Part shown: in pieces, positions 27,150-34,659 of the stretch
Layout: every line of letters begins with the position of its first letter
Numbering within the stretch: position 1 is the first letter of the stretch
Source of the DNA: RH-chloro-G1 sp003670575
GTDB lineage: Bacteria; Chloroflexota; Dehalococcoidia; UBA2979
Reading direction: 5' to 3'
DNA length: 64,000 nt
NCBI GenBank assembly: GCA_947499615.1
Contig: CANMOP010000008.1
Location: 19,740 to 83,739 of the forward strand
Program-made: the position numbers and the translations under genes
The notes under the pieces: model-generated
What the model was told of the DNA's origin: nothing
The model's database searches: none
Seen by the model: only the letters and a program-made list of their open reading frames with translations

Positions 27150-27288
27150 GTTCATCGAGAGTGGTGGAGGGCGTCGGCCCTGTGAAACCACGGCAACCGG
27201 GTCACCCTCGCCAGGGTGGGTACGGTGCCAAGTCCGCCCCGCTGCAGGAGAGCTCGTGGTACACGGGTCTGCATTGGGAGAGATGAAC
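27150..27288 (+). promoter_or_regulatory. SAM-I (S-box) riboswitch aptamer
   Basis: The sequence matches the SAM-I consensus block by block. The P1 arm GTTCATC (27150-27156) pairs perfectly with GATGAAC (27282-27288). Between them lie GAGAGTGGTGGAGGG, GGCCC...GTGAAACCACGGCAACC, a P3 stem, the conserved GGTGCCAAGTCC, and GGGAGAGATGA before the closing arm. SAM-I riboswitches normally shut off methionine or cysteine synthesis and transport when SAM is plentiful. Here the element leads into thrC, a NIL-domain gene and a sulfur carrier, tying those genes to methionine supply. Confidence 0.92.
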
Positions 27289-27393
27289 GGGAAGGCGACC
27301 TCATGACAGACAGTCCTCTCCGGATATCTCCTCGCGGCTGGCTCCAACTCCCTCGCACTGGCTGTGGCGGCATGGGCCGCATGGTGATGCGTC

Positions 27394-27423
27394 GGCCCGA
27401 TACGCGCTATGCGCGATCGGGCC
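27394..27423 (+). promoter_or_regulatory. Long hairpin in the SAM riboswitch leader
   Basis: GGCCCGAT pairs with ATCGGGCC and, past a single bulged A, CGCGC pairs with GCGCG around a TAT loop: 13 pairs in all. It lies 106 bases after the aptamer and 62 before thrC. It is the best candidate for the termination hairpin, though only a weak T-rich tail follows. The rest of the 454-base uppP-thrC spacer holds no convincing gene. Confidence 0.55.
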
Positions 27424-27485
27424 TCTCGAATTGTCACCTCGGCTGATGCAGGCCGCCGGTCGCCGGCGGGACGGAGTGCTGACCT

Positions 27486-28745
27486 ATGTCGTTTGAACGT
27501 GCCCTGCGCTGCAGGGAATGTGGCCGCGAGTACGAGCTCAAGCCGATCTTCTCCTGTGAGTTCTGCTTCGGCCCGCTGGAAGTCGCGTACGACTACGACG
27601 GGATCCGCGAGGCGATCTCGACGGACTCGATCGAGCGCGGGCCTGCCTCGCTGTGGCGGTACGCGCCGCTGCTGCCGGTTGATCCGCAGTACAAGGTGGA
27701 CATCGGCACCGGCTTCACGCCGCTGATCCGTGCCGACCGACTGGCGAAGCGCCTCGGCCTCGACACGCTGTGGTTGAAGAACGACACCACGAATCCCACG
27801 TGGTCGTTCAAGGACCGCGTGGTGAGCATGGCGATCGCGCGTGCGCGCCAGTTCGGGTTCACCGCGATGGCGTGCGCCAGCACCGGCAACCTCGCGAACT
27901 CGGTGTCTGCGCACTCGGCGGCGGCGGGCATGGAAGCGTTTGTGTTCATCCCGAACGACCTGGAGATCGGCAAGGTCATCGGCAGCGCGATCTACGCGCC
28001 CACGCTGGTGATGGTCGAAGGCAATTACGACGACGTGAACCGGCTCTGTACGGAGCTGGCGGGCTCCCGTCCCTGGGCGTTCGTGAACATCAACGTGCGG
28101 CCGTTCTACGCGGAGGGCTCCCGCACGCTCTCCTTCGAGGTGGCGGAGCAGCTCGGCTGGCGCACACCGGCACATTGCGTCGCGCCGATGGCTTCCGGCT
28201 CGCTGTTCACCAAGATCTGGAAGGGGTTCCAGGAGCTGCACAAGGTGGGGCTGCTGGCGGACGAGCCGCGGATCCGGATGTCCGGGGCGCAGGCTGCGGG
28301 CTGCTCGCCGATCTCCACGGCGTTTGCACAGGGGACACTGAACTTCGTGCCGCAGAAGCCGAACACCATCGCGCGCTCGCTCGCGATCGGGAACCCGGCG
28401 GACGGGTACTACGCGCTGAAGGTGATGGAAGAGACGGGCGGCGGTGCCGAGATGGCAACCGACGAGGAGATCGTCGAGGGCATCAAGCTGCTGGCGGAGA
28501 CGGAGGGCATCTTCGCCGAGACCGCTGGCGGCGTGACGATCGCCTGTCTGCAGAAGCTGGTCGCGAGCGGCGCGATTCGTCGCGACGAGGAGACCGTGGC
28601 GTTCATCACGGGCGGCGGGCTCAAGACGATCGAGGCTGTGGAAGGCAAACTGATTGAGCCGGTACGCGTCCCCGCCAATGCGGAGGCGTTCGATGCCGCG
28701 CTTGCCGCTCGGCAGGCGCGGCTCGTCGGCGTAGGAGGTGCCTAG
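27486..28745 (+). CDS. thrC: Threonine synthase-like PLP enzyme (possible homocysteine synthase)
   Basis: The 419-residue protein belongs to the fold-type II PLP family of threonine synthases, which act on O-phosphohomoserine. It has an N-terminal zinc ribbon (Cys9, Cys12, Cys24, Cys27), the PLP lysine in WSFKDR (Lys109), ASTGNLANS and the C-terminal ITGGGLKT. By sequence it would be called ThrC. The context argues for another or an additional role: a SAM-I riboswitch drives it, and a NIL-domain protein and a ThiS-like carrier follow in the same unit. A ThrC relative that attacks O-phosphohomoserine with carrier-bound sulfide would make homocysteine, as CysM does for cysteine. Family assignment is firm; the altered substrate is inferred. 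Confidence 0.9.
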   Translation: MSFERALRCRECGREYELKPIFSCEFCFGPLEVAYDYDGIREAISTDSIERGPASLWRYAPLLPVDPQYKVDIGTGFTPLIRADRLAKRLGLDTLWLKNDTTNPTWSFKDRVVSMAIARARQFGFTAMACASTGNLANSVSAHSAAAGMEAFVFIPNDLEIGKVIGSAIYAPTLVMVEGNYDDVNRLCTELAGSRPWAFVNINVRPFYAEGSRTLSFEVAEQLGWRTPAHCVAPMASGSLFTKIWKGFQELHKVGLLADEPRIRMSGAQAAGCSPISTAFAQGTLNFVPQKPNTIARSLAIGNPADGYYALKVMEETGGGAEMATDEEIVEGIKLLAETEGIFAETAGGVTIACLQKLVASGAIRRDEETVAFITGGGLKTIEAVEGKLIEPVRVPANAEAFDAALAARQARLVGVGGA

Positions 28746-28746
28746 C

Positions 28747-28989
28747 ATGGCGACACGACGCGTCCGCTTCACGTTCGAGCCGGACATGATCCGGGAGCCG
28801 GTGATCTACCAGTTGGGACACAAGTTCCAGGTGGTCACCGACATTCGCATGGCGGATGTCGACGAAGGTATCGGCTGGGTGGTGCTTGAGCTCGATGGTG
28901 AGCCAGAGGAGATCGAGCGCAGCCTGGCCTGGGCTCGCGAGCTCGGTGTCCGCATCGACTCCACGCTCGGCGACGTCGTCGAGGGATAG
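28747..28989 (+). CDS. Stand-alone NIL-domain protein
   Basis: An 80-residue protein with the ferredoxin-like NIL fold, best known as the C-terminal methionine-sensing domain of MetN transporters. Visible hallmarks are VRFTFEPDMIREPVIYQLG, a central beta strand, and GWVVLELDGEPEEIERSLAW. It begins one base after the thrC stop, with GGAGG upstream, so the two are co-translated. It may sense methionine or assist sulfur transfer; NIL proteins accompany homocysteine synthesis in methanogens. Confidence 0.8.
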   Translation: MATRRVRFTFEPDMIREPVIYQLGHKFQVVTDIRMADVDEGIGWVVLELDGEPEEIERSLAWARELGVRIDSTLGDVVEG

Positions 28990-29059
28990 GTATAGCGGCT
29001 GGCAGGCGGCCGACCGGTAACGATCCACTGGCAAACAGTACGGGCAGTGAGGACAGACG

Positions 29060-29335
29060 ATGGCAGTGCGAGTGAAGATTCCAACCCCGCTTCGCGGGCT
29101 CACCGGCGAGGTGGACACGGTCCAGATTGAGTGCGCGACGCTGGAGGAGATGGTCGGGCAGCTGGAGGGTGCGTATCCCGGGATGCGCGAGCGGCTCTGC
29201 GACGAGAGCGGAGCGCTGCGGCGATTCGTGAATGTGTACATCAACGGCGAGGACGTTCGCTTCCTCGATGGCCTGGCCAGCGCGCTCAAGGCTGGCGATG
29301 AGGTCTCGATCGTCCCGGCGGTCGCTGGCGGATAG
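29060..29335 (+). CDS. ThiS/MoaD-like sulfur carrier, first copy
   Basis: A 91-residue beta-grasp protein ending in the double glycine (PAVAGG) that is adenylated and converted to a thiocarboxylate. It opens with VRVKIPTPLRGLTG and contains FVNVYINGEDVRFLDGL, typical of CysO/MoaD-like carriers. It is the last gene behind the SAM riboswitch, before a GC hairpin at 29336-29355. It is probably the sulfide donor for the upstream ThrC-like enzyme, by analogy with HcyS of Wolinella and CysO of Mycobacterium. Confidence 0.88.
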   Translation: MAVRVKIPTPLRGLTGEVDTVQIECATLEEMVGQLEGAYPGMRERLCDESGALRRFVNVYINGEDVRFLDGLASALKAGDEVSIVPAVAGG

Positions 29336-29381
29336 CTCCGCCGCCGGAGGCGGGGCGGTTGCGGCGCGCGTGCGATCGTGT

Positions 29382-29406
29382 ATTCTTGACTAAGTTAGTC
29401 GAGAAT
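29382..29406 (+). promoter_or_regulatory. Palindromic operator upstream of the Rrf2 regulator
   Basis: Half-sites ATTCTTGACTAA (29382-29393) and TTAGTCGAGAAT (29395-29406) form a 25-base palindrome centred on one G, with a single mismatched pair. It is AT-rich against a GC-rich background and lies 19 bases before the ATG of the Rrf2 gene. It overlaps a TTGACT -35-like word, so bound protein would block transcription. Autoregulation by the Rrf2 protein is inferred. Confidence 0.75.
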
Positions 29407-29425
29407 TGCGGGCGGCGGCGCGACC

Positions 29426-29869
29426 ATGTACATCGGGACCAAGGGCGACTACGGGATTCGGGCGTTGATCGACCTCGCCATGTACGGCGGGGCCGGTCCG
29501 ATCCAGCGCGCGGAGATCGCGCGCCGGCAGCACATCCCTGAGGCGTACCTCGATCATCTGCTGGCTCAGTTGCGGCGTGCGGGCTTCATCCAGAGCACGC
29601 GCGGTCCCGGTGGCGGTCACCAGTTGAACCGGCCCGCTGCCGAGATCTGCCTGCTGCATGCGCTGGAGACGCTGGAAGGCTCGCTGGCGCCGATGCCCTG
29701 CCTGGAGGACCACGACGATGGCGAGTCTGACTCCGTCTGTGCGCAGCAGTGGGTCTGGCGCGAAATCTACGATGACATGCGGGCGCGGTTACAGGCGGTG
29801 ACGCTGGCTGACCTCGCGGCACGGGAGCAAGAGCGGCTGCGCGCCTTGGCGACAAGCTACTCAATCTGA
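29426..29869 (+). CDS. Rrf2-family transcriptional regulator
   Basis: A 147-residue winged-helix protein with the Rrf2 N-terminus (KGDYGIRALIDLAMYGG), recognition region (RRQHIPEAYLDHLLAQLRRAGFI) and wing (STRGPGGGHQL). Cysteines occur at 75, 92 and 105; the 12-residue gap between the last two differs from the IscR cluster pattern. The group includes CymR, the cysteine regulator of Bacillus, and the gene heads a cysteine-synthesis operon, so a cysteine or Fe-S-linked sensor is likely. Its own palindromic operator precedes it. Confidence 0.9.
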   Translation: MYIGTKGDYGIRALIDLAMYGGAGPIQRAEIARRQHIPEAYLDHLLAQLRRAGFIQSTRGPGGGHQLNRPAAEICLLHALETLEGSLAPMPCLEDHDDGESDSVCAQQWVWREIYDDMRARLQAVTLADLAAREQERLRALATSYSI

Positions 29870-29940
29870 GGTGCGCCCCTGGGGCGAACGTAGGGCTGGA
29901 TTTTGGCGACCTGAGTTCGCCTGATTCGGGTAGGGGTGGG

Positions 29941-30879
29941 ATGACGACGGAACGCCGGTTTGCCTCGCAGCCGCTGATCGCGGACTCGGTGCTCGACCTG
30001 ATCGGGGCGACGCCGCTTGTCCGGCTGCATCGCGTGGTGCCGGAAGGCGCGGCCGAGGTGCTGGGCAAGCTGGAAGCGCGCAATCCCGGCGGCTCCGTCA
30101 AGGATCGCATTGCCATCGCGATGGTCGAGGCTGCGGAGCGGGATGGGCGGCTGGCACCTGGCGCGACGATTGTGGAGCCGACCTCCGGGAACACCGGCAT
30201 CGGTCTGGCAATGGTCTGCGCGCGCAAGGGCTACTCGCTGGTGCTGACCATGCCGGAGGACATGAGCGTAGAGCGCCGTCGCTTACTGGAGCGATTCGGC
30301 GCGCAGTTGATCCTCACCCCGACGATCGAGGGGATGACCGGTGCGGTGTTTGCCGCGCAGGAGCTCGCCAAGCGGCGCGGCTACTTCATGCCCCAGCAGT
30401 TCGACAACCCGGTGAACCCGGAGATCCACCGCAGCACCACCGGCCCGGAAATCCTGGAGGCCACCGAGGGCCGTCTAGATGCCTTCGTGGCTGGAGTGGG
30501 CACTGGCGGTACGATTACGGGCGTCGGCGAGGTGCTGCGGGCCGCGGACGCAGCGATCCGCATCGTTGCGGTGGAACCGGCGCGGGCGCCCGTGCTGCAA
30601 GGCGGGCGCGCAGGTATCCACGGTATTCAGGGCATCGGCGCCTCGTTTGTGCCGGGTGTCTTGAACCGCGAGGTCTACAACGAGATCATGAGCGTCCGCG
30701 ATGAGGACGCCTTTGCGATGACGAAGCGGCTGGCGCGGGAAGAGGGGCTGCTGGTTGGCATCTCCGCCGGCGCCAACGTCTGGGCTGCAGTGCAGGTCGC
30801 GACGACCCTTGGGCCCGGCAAGCGAGTGGTGACCATGCTGTGTGATACCGGCGAGCGCTACCTAAGCGTGACGCTGTAA
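29941..30879 (+). CDS. cysK: Cysteine synthase, CysK type
   Basis: The 312-residue PLP enzyme replaces the acetyl group of O-acetylserine with sulfide. PLP-binding Lys54 lies in NPGGSVKDR; EPTSGNTGIGLA, the substrate loop and GVGTGGTITGVGE are present. RAGIHGIQGIGASFVP is the lid region characteristic of CysK. It follows rrf2 by 71 bases and probably belongs to the same operon. A second, CysM-type enzyme lies at 32396, so two sulfur routes to cysteine coexist. Confidence 0.93.
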   Translation: MTTERRFASQPLIADSVLDLIGATPLVRLHRVVPEGAAEVLGKLEARNPGGSVKDRIAIAMVEAAERDGRLAPGATIVEPTSGNTGIGLAMVCARKGYSLVLTMPEDMSVERRRLLERFGAQLILTPTIEGMTGAVFAAQELAKRRGYFMPQQFDNPVNPEIHRSTTGPEILEATEGRLDAFVAGVGTGGTITGVGEVLRAADAAIRIVAVEPARAPVLQGGRAGIHGIQGIGASFVPGVLNREVYNEIMSVRDEDAFAMTKRLAREEGLLVGISAGANVWAAVQVATTLGPGKRVVTMLCDTGERYLSVTL

Positions 30880-30926
30880 CCACCAAGAAGGCGGCGTCGC
30901 GTACGGCGGCGTGAGCGAAGGGACGG

Positions 30927-32045
30927 ATGATGACGGTCAGTGTGTACATCCCGTCGCCGTTTCGGCGGCTGACCCAGAACCACGAGTATGTGGACGTGGA
31001 CGGCGTGAACGTCGCGGAGGTGCTGGACGCCGTCAACGCGCGGTACCCCGGCTTCGGCAACTTGGTGTACGACCGGGAACACGTGATCCCGCCGCACATC
31101 AACATCTACGTGAACAACCACGAGATCCACGAGCTCGCAGGCACCGAGACTGCACTGCACGATGGTGACCAGGTGGCCGTCATCCCGGCGGTCGCTGGTG
31201 GTGCGGACGAACCCACCCCCTCCACGGCGCTCACCTCCGACGAGGCGATGCGCTACTCGCGGCACATGATCATGGGGCAGGTCGGCTCCATTGGTCAGCG
31301 CAAGATGCGCAACGCGAAGGTCCTGATCGTCGGTGCGGGCGGGCTCGGCTCGCCGGTCGCGATCTACCTCGCGCTTGCGGGTGTCGGCACGGTCGGCATC
31401 GTGGAGTTCGACACCGTCGACCTCTCGAACCTGCAGCGCCAACTGCTGCACCAAACGCCGGACGTCGGCAAGTCGAAGTTGCAGTCGGCAATCGAGACGT
31501 TGAACGCGTACAACCCGCACGTCACGGTGGTGCCGCACAACGCGCCGCTCACCTCCGACAACGCGATGGACATCATCCCGAACTACGACATCATCGTGAA
31601 CGGCGCGGACAACTTCGCGACGCGCTACCTGGTGAACGATGCCGCGTACCTGTCGGGCAAGACGCTGGTCGACGGCTCGATTCTGCTGTTCGACGGTCAG
31701 GCGACCGTGTTCAAGCCGGGGCACGGCTGCTACCGCTGCCTGTACCCCGCGCCGCCGCCGCCGGGCCTGGTGCCATCCTGCGCCGAAGCCGGCGTGCTGG
31801 GTGCGATCACCGGCATCATCGGCTCCATCCAGGCGACCGAGGTGTTCAAGCAGATCCTGGACATCGGCGAGCCGCTGCTCAACCGGCTGCTGCTGGTGGA
31901 CGCGCTCACGATGGAGTTCCGCACCATGAAGTTGCGCCGCGACCCGGGGTGCCCGCTCTGCGGGGAGTACCCTACGGTTACGGAGCTCATCGACTACGAC
32001 CAGTTCTGCGGCTCGCCGCCACTGGTCCCGATCGACGCTGACTAG
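30927..32045 (+). CDS. ThiS-MoeB fusion: sulfur carrier joined to its E1-like adenylyltransferase
   Basis: A 372-residue two-domain protein. Residues 1-92 form a beta-grasp carrier ending VIPAVAGG, but the double glycine is internal and followed by ADEPTPSTALTS. Residues from about 105 form a MoeB/ThiF-type E1: RYSRHMIMG, ATP loop VGAGGLGSPVA, and zinc ligands in CYRCLYP and CPLCG. There is no C-terminal rhodanese domain; a rhodanese gene lies downstream. The E1 should adenylate the free carriers in this cluster. Whether its own carrier domain is released by proteolysis or used in place is unknown; a JAMM protease is encoded in the same operon. Confidence 0.92.
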   Translation: MMTVSVYIPSPFRRLTQNHEYVDVDGVNVAEVLDAVNARYPGFGNLVYDREHVIPPHINIYVNNHEIHELAGTETALHDGDQVAVIPAVAGGADEPTPSTALTSDEAMRYSRHMIMGQVGSIGQRKMRNAKVLIVGAGGLGSPVAIYLALAGVGTVGIVEFDTVDLSNLQRQLLHQTPDVGKSKLQSAIETLNAYNPHVTVVPHNAPLTSDNAMDIIPNYDIIVNGADNFATRYLVNDAAYLSGKTLVDGSILLFDGQATVFKPGHGCYRCLYPAPPPPGLVPSCAEAGVLGAITGIIGSIQATEVFKQILDIGEPLLNRLLLVDALTMEFRTMKLRRDPGCPLCGEYPTVTELIDYDQFCGSPPLVPIDAD

Positions 32046-32112
32046 CGCGTCACAGCAGGGGGCAAGCGTCGCGTGTCACCACCGTGGCACGCGACGGGGA
32101 AGGGAACATGCG

Positions 32113-32388
32113 TTGGCCGTACAGGTGCACGTTACCTCGGTGATCCAGAAGGCCGTCGATGGCCAGCGTCAGGTTGCCGCGGACGGCAACACCGTGGGCG
32201 AGGTGATCGCGAACCTCGAGTCTCGCTACCCCGGGTTCCGCGCGACGGTGATGGACGACAGTGGGCAACTGCATCGCTTCGTCAACATCTACCTCAACGA
32301 CGAGGACATTCGCTACCTGCAGGGCTCTGACACTGCGCTGAGTGATGGCGACCAGGTCTCGATTCTCCCCGCGCTGGCGGGGGGGTAG
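32113..32388 (+). CDS. cysO: Sulfur carrier protein CysO-like
   Basis: A 91-residue beta-grasp carrier ending SILPALAGG, ready for thiocarboxylation without processing. Internal FVNIYLNDEDIRYLQGSDTALSDGDQ matches CysO. I chose TTG 32113, preceded by GAAGGGA, because the ATG five bases earlier is out of frame. It ends 7 bases before cysM, the same cysO-cysM order as in Mycobacterium tuberculosis, where CysO-thiocarboxylate is the sulfide donor. Confidence 0.9.
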   Translation: MAVQVHVTSVIQKAVDGQRQVAADGNTVGEVIANLESRYPGFRATVMDDSGQLHRFVNIYLNDEDIRYLQGSDTALSDGDQVSILPALAGG

Positions 32389-32395
32389 GCACGAG

Positions 32396-33331
32396 ATGCT
32401 GTTTCGCAGTGTGCTGGAGATGGTGGGGGACACCCCGCTCGTTGAGCTCGTTGGGTTCTCGCCGAATCCTGCGGTGCACATCTACGCGAAGCTGGAGGGA
32501 CAAAACCCGACTGGCTCTGTGAAGGATCGCATCGCGAAGTTCATGATCGACGCCGCGGAGCGCGAGGGGCGACTGCACCCGGGGCAGACGATCCTGGAGC
32601 CGACCTCCGGGAACACCGGCATCGCGCTGGCGCTGATCGGAAGCCTGCGAGGCTACCCGGTGAAGGTAGTGATACCGGACGCAGTCACCGCGGAGCGCGT
32701 CGAAATCCTGCGCGCCTTCGGGGCGGAAGTGATCTTCTCGCCCGGACCGCTTGGGACCAATGGCTCTGTGGCAATGGCGCGCGAGGTAGCTGCGGCGCAC
32801 CCGGATTGGTTTATGCCGTTCCAGTACGAGAACATTGAGAATCCGCGCGCGCACTACGAAACCACCGCACCGGAAATCATCGCGGACCTGCCGGAGATCG
32901 ACGTGTTTGTCGCCGGACTGGGTACCGGGGGGACACTGACCGGCGTGGGGCGTCGGCTCAAGGAGTACAACCCGGCGATCAAAGTCGTGTCCGCCGCGCC
33001 GCATCCCGGGGATCTGGTACAGGGATTGCGCAGCCTGGAAGAGGGCTACATCCCGCCGGTGCTCGATGAGTCCGTGCTCGACGGCCGCATTGTCGTCGAT
33101 TCGCGCACGTCGTTCCGGCTGACGAAGGAGCTCACCACTCGCGCGGGAATCTTCGCGGGCATTTCCAGCGGCGCCGCGGTGCGCGCGGCGCAGGTCGCCG
33201 CAGGGCGCATGGAGTCGGGGCACATCGTCTGCTTGCTGGCGGATGGCGGGTGGAAATACCTGTCGTCCGGGCTGTGGACGCAGGACTACGATGTGATCGA
33301 GGAAGACGTCAACACCAAATTCTGGTGGTAG
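32396..33331 (+). CDS. cysM: CysO-thiocarboxylate-dependent cysteine synthase
   Basis: CysM joins O-phosphoserine with the CysO thiocarboxylate, giving CysO-cysteine. The 311-residue protein has PLP Lys43 in NPTGSVKDR, EPTSGNTGIALA and GLGTGGTLTGVG. Two features match the mycobacterial enzyme rather than CysK: the segment LRSLEEGYIPP, whose Arg212 lines up with the phosphate-binding Arg220 of M. tuberculosis CysM, and the C-terminus GIFAGISSGAA...ADGGWKYLSSG with an extended tail ending KFWW. The start is ATG 32396, just after cysO. Confidence 0.92.
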   Translation: MLFRSVLEMVGDTPLVELVGFSPNPAVHIYAKLEGQNPTGSVKDRIAKFMIDAAEREGRLHPGQTILEPTSGNTGIALALIGSLRGYPVKVVIPDAVTAERVEILRAFGAEVIFSPGPLGTNGSVAMAREVAAAHPDWFMPFQYENIENPRAHYETTAPEIIADLPEIDVFVAGLGTGGTLTGVGRRLKEYNPAIKVVSAAPHPGDLVQGLRSLEEGYIPPVLDESVLDGRIVVDSRTSFRLTKELTTRAGIFAGISSGAAVRAAQVAAGRMESGHIVCLLADGGWKYLSSGLWTQDYDVIEEDVNTKFWW

Positions 33332-33380
33332 CACTCGGTGGTAATGCGGCGCGCACGCGCAGCACAAAAGGGGCAGCACG

Positions 33381-34205
33381 ATGGTTGAGAAGTTGGTCAC
33401 AGCCGATTGGGTTGCGCAGCACATGCACGATGCGAATGTGCGCCTGATCGAGGTGGACGTGGACACCGAGGCGTACCGCGAGAGCCACCTGGAGGGTGCA
33501 GTCGCGTTCAACTGGACCTCCCAACTGCAGGATCAGATCCGGCGCGACATCATCTCGCGGCCTGCACTTGATCTGCTGTTGAGCGAGGCGGGTGTCTCGA
33601 ACGATACCCATGTGGTGTTGTACGGCGACAACAACAACTGGTTCGCGGCCTACGCGCTCTGGCTGCTGGAGTTGTACGGCCACGAGAACGTCTCGTTGAT
33701 GGACGGCGGGCGTGTGAAGTGGCTGGCCGACGGCCGCCCGGTAACGGCCGATGTGCTGGTAGTCGCACACACGCAGTACCGCGCGAAGGACGCCAACCTG
33801 GCGTTGCGCGCGCTGCGTGACGAGGTGCTGGCGGCCGCGAATGGCGGCGGCCCACAACTGGTTGATGTGCGCAGTCCCGCCGAATACAAGGGCGAGATCA
33901 TCGCGCCCCCCGGCATGAGCGAGAGCGCGCAGCGCGCCGGGCACATCCCCGGTGCGAAGAGCATCCCGTGGGCACGCGCGGTGAACGAGGACGGGACGTT
34001 CCGCTCCGTGGACGAGTTGCGCACGTTGTACGGGGACGCCGGCGTGCAGGATGGCGAGCCGACCATCGCGTACTGCCGCATCGGTGAGCGCTCCTCGCAC
34101 ACCTGGTTCGTGCTGCACCACCTGCTCGGGTACGCGAACGTGAAGAACTACGATGGCTCCTGGACCGAGTACGGCTCGCTGATCGGCGTGCCGGTCGAGA
34201 AGTAG
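33381..34205 (+). CDS. Two-domain rhodanese sulfurtransferase
   Basis: The 274-residue protein has tandem rhodanese domains: an inactive N-terminal one and a C-terminal one with active-site loop CRIGERSSH, the CRxGERS form of thiosulfate sulfurtransferases such as mycobacterial CysA2. It would supply persulfide sulfur for thiocarboxylation of the carriers adenylated by the ThiS-MoeB fusion, which itself lacks a rhodanese domain. It lies 49 bases after cysM. Confidence 0.93.
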   Translation: MVEKLVTADWVAQHMHDANVRLIEVDVDTEAYRESHLEGAVAFNWTSQLQDQIRRDIISRPALDLLLSEAGVSNDTHVVLYGDNNNWFAAYALWLLELYGHENVSLMDGGRVKWLADGRPVTADVLVVAHTQYRAKDANLALRALRDEVLAAANGGGPQLVDVRSPAEYKGEIIAPPGMSESAQRAGHIPGAKSIPWARAVNEDGTFRSVDELRTLYGDAGVQDGEPTIAYCRIGERSSHTWFVLHHLLGYANVKNYDGSWTEYGSLIGVPVEK

Positions 34206-34206
34206 C

Positions 34207-34632
34207 GTGGCCACCGAGGCCGATCTGCTGGCGCTGGTGCTGCAACAAAGGTTGCTGGCGCGCGCGTTGGCAGCCAACGACTTCGGCGGGCTGCATTTGC
34301 ACTTCGACATCACGGTGCTGGATCGCTATCGCGAGCGGGGCGCGACGCTGGTGCGCACGCGCACTGTCGGTCGCGTCTCGCTGCCGGGGCGCTGGTCGCT
34401 CGACCTCGGCATTGCGCCCAGTGAGCGGGCGGTGCATCTCCCGGCGGCCGACCTGCTGGAGCGGCTACCGGCCGAGGAGCACGCGCACTGGGTGGCGCAC
34501 TTCGTCACTGCACCCGCCAGCGAGCGGTTCATCCAGATGCGCATGACAACTGCGGCGTGTATTGATGATGGCGATGCCGTTCCGTGGGAGGCACCCACAG
34601 CACGCGCGTCTCGAACATCTCGCGCCACGTGA
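34207..34632 (+). CDS. Hypothetical protein in the cysteine operon
   Basis: A 141-residue soluble protein starting at GTG 34207, one base after the rhodanese stop, so probably co-translated. It contains LLALVLQQRLLARALAANDF, the patch GLHLHFDITVLDRYR, one cysteine (TTAACIDDGD) and a Ser/Arg/Ala-rich tail. I do not recognise a family. Its place between the rhodanese and the JAMM protease suggests a role in sulfur transfer, without further support. Confidence 0.65.
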   Translation: MATEADLLALVLQQRLLARALAANDFGGLHLHFDITVLDRYRERGATLVRTRTVGRVSLPGRWSLDLGIAPSERAVHLPAADLLERLPAEEHAHWVAHFVTAPASERFIQMRMTTAACIDDGDAVPWEAPTARASRTSRAT

Positions 34633-34659
34633 GCGTATGCAGCCGACGAAGGGGAACCG

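Noticed and set aside
27303..27443. A 46-codon frame inside the SAM riboswitch leader, starting at ATG 27303 after GGGAAGG
   Set aside because: It overlaps the long hairpin at 27394-27423, has Arg/Pro-rich composition typical of chance frames in GC-rich DNA, and matches nothing recognisable. A leader peptide cannot be excluded.
26070..28787. A minus-strand open frame of about 900 codons across uppP, the SAM riboswitch and thrC
   Set aside because: It runs through several well-supported genes and a riboswitch, and its translation is Arg-rich low-complexity sequence without domains.
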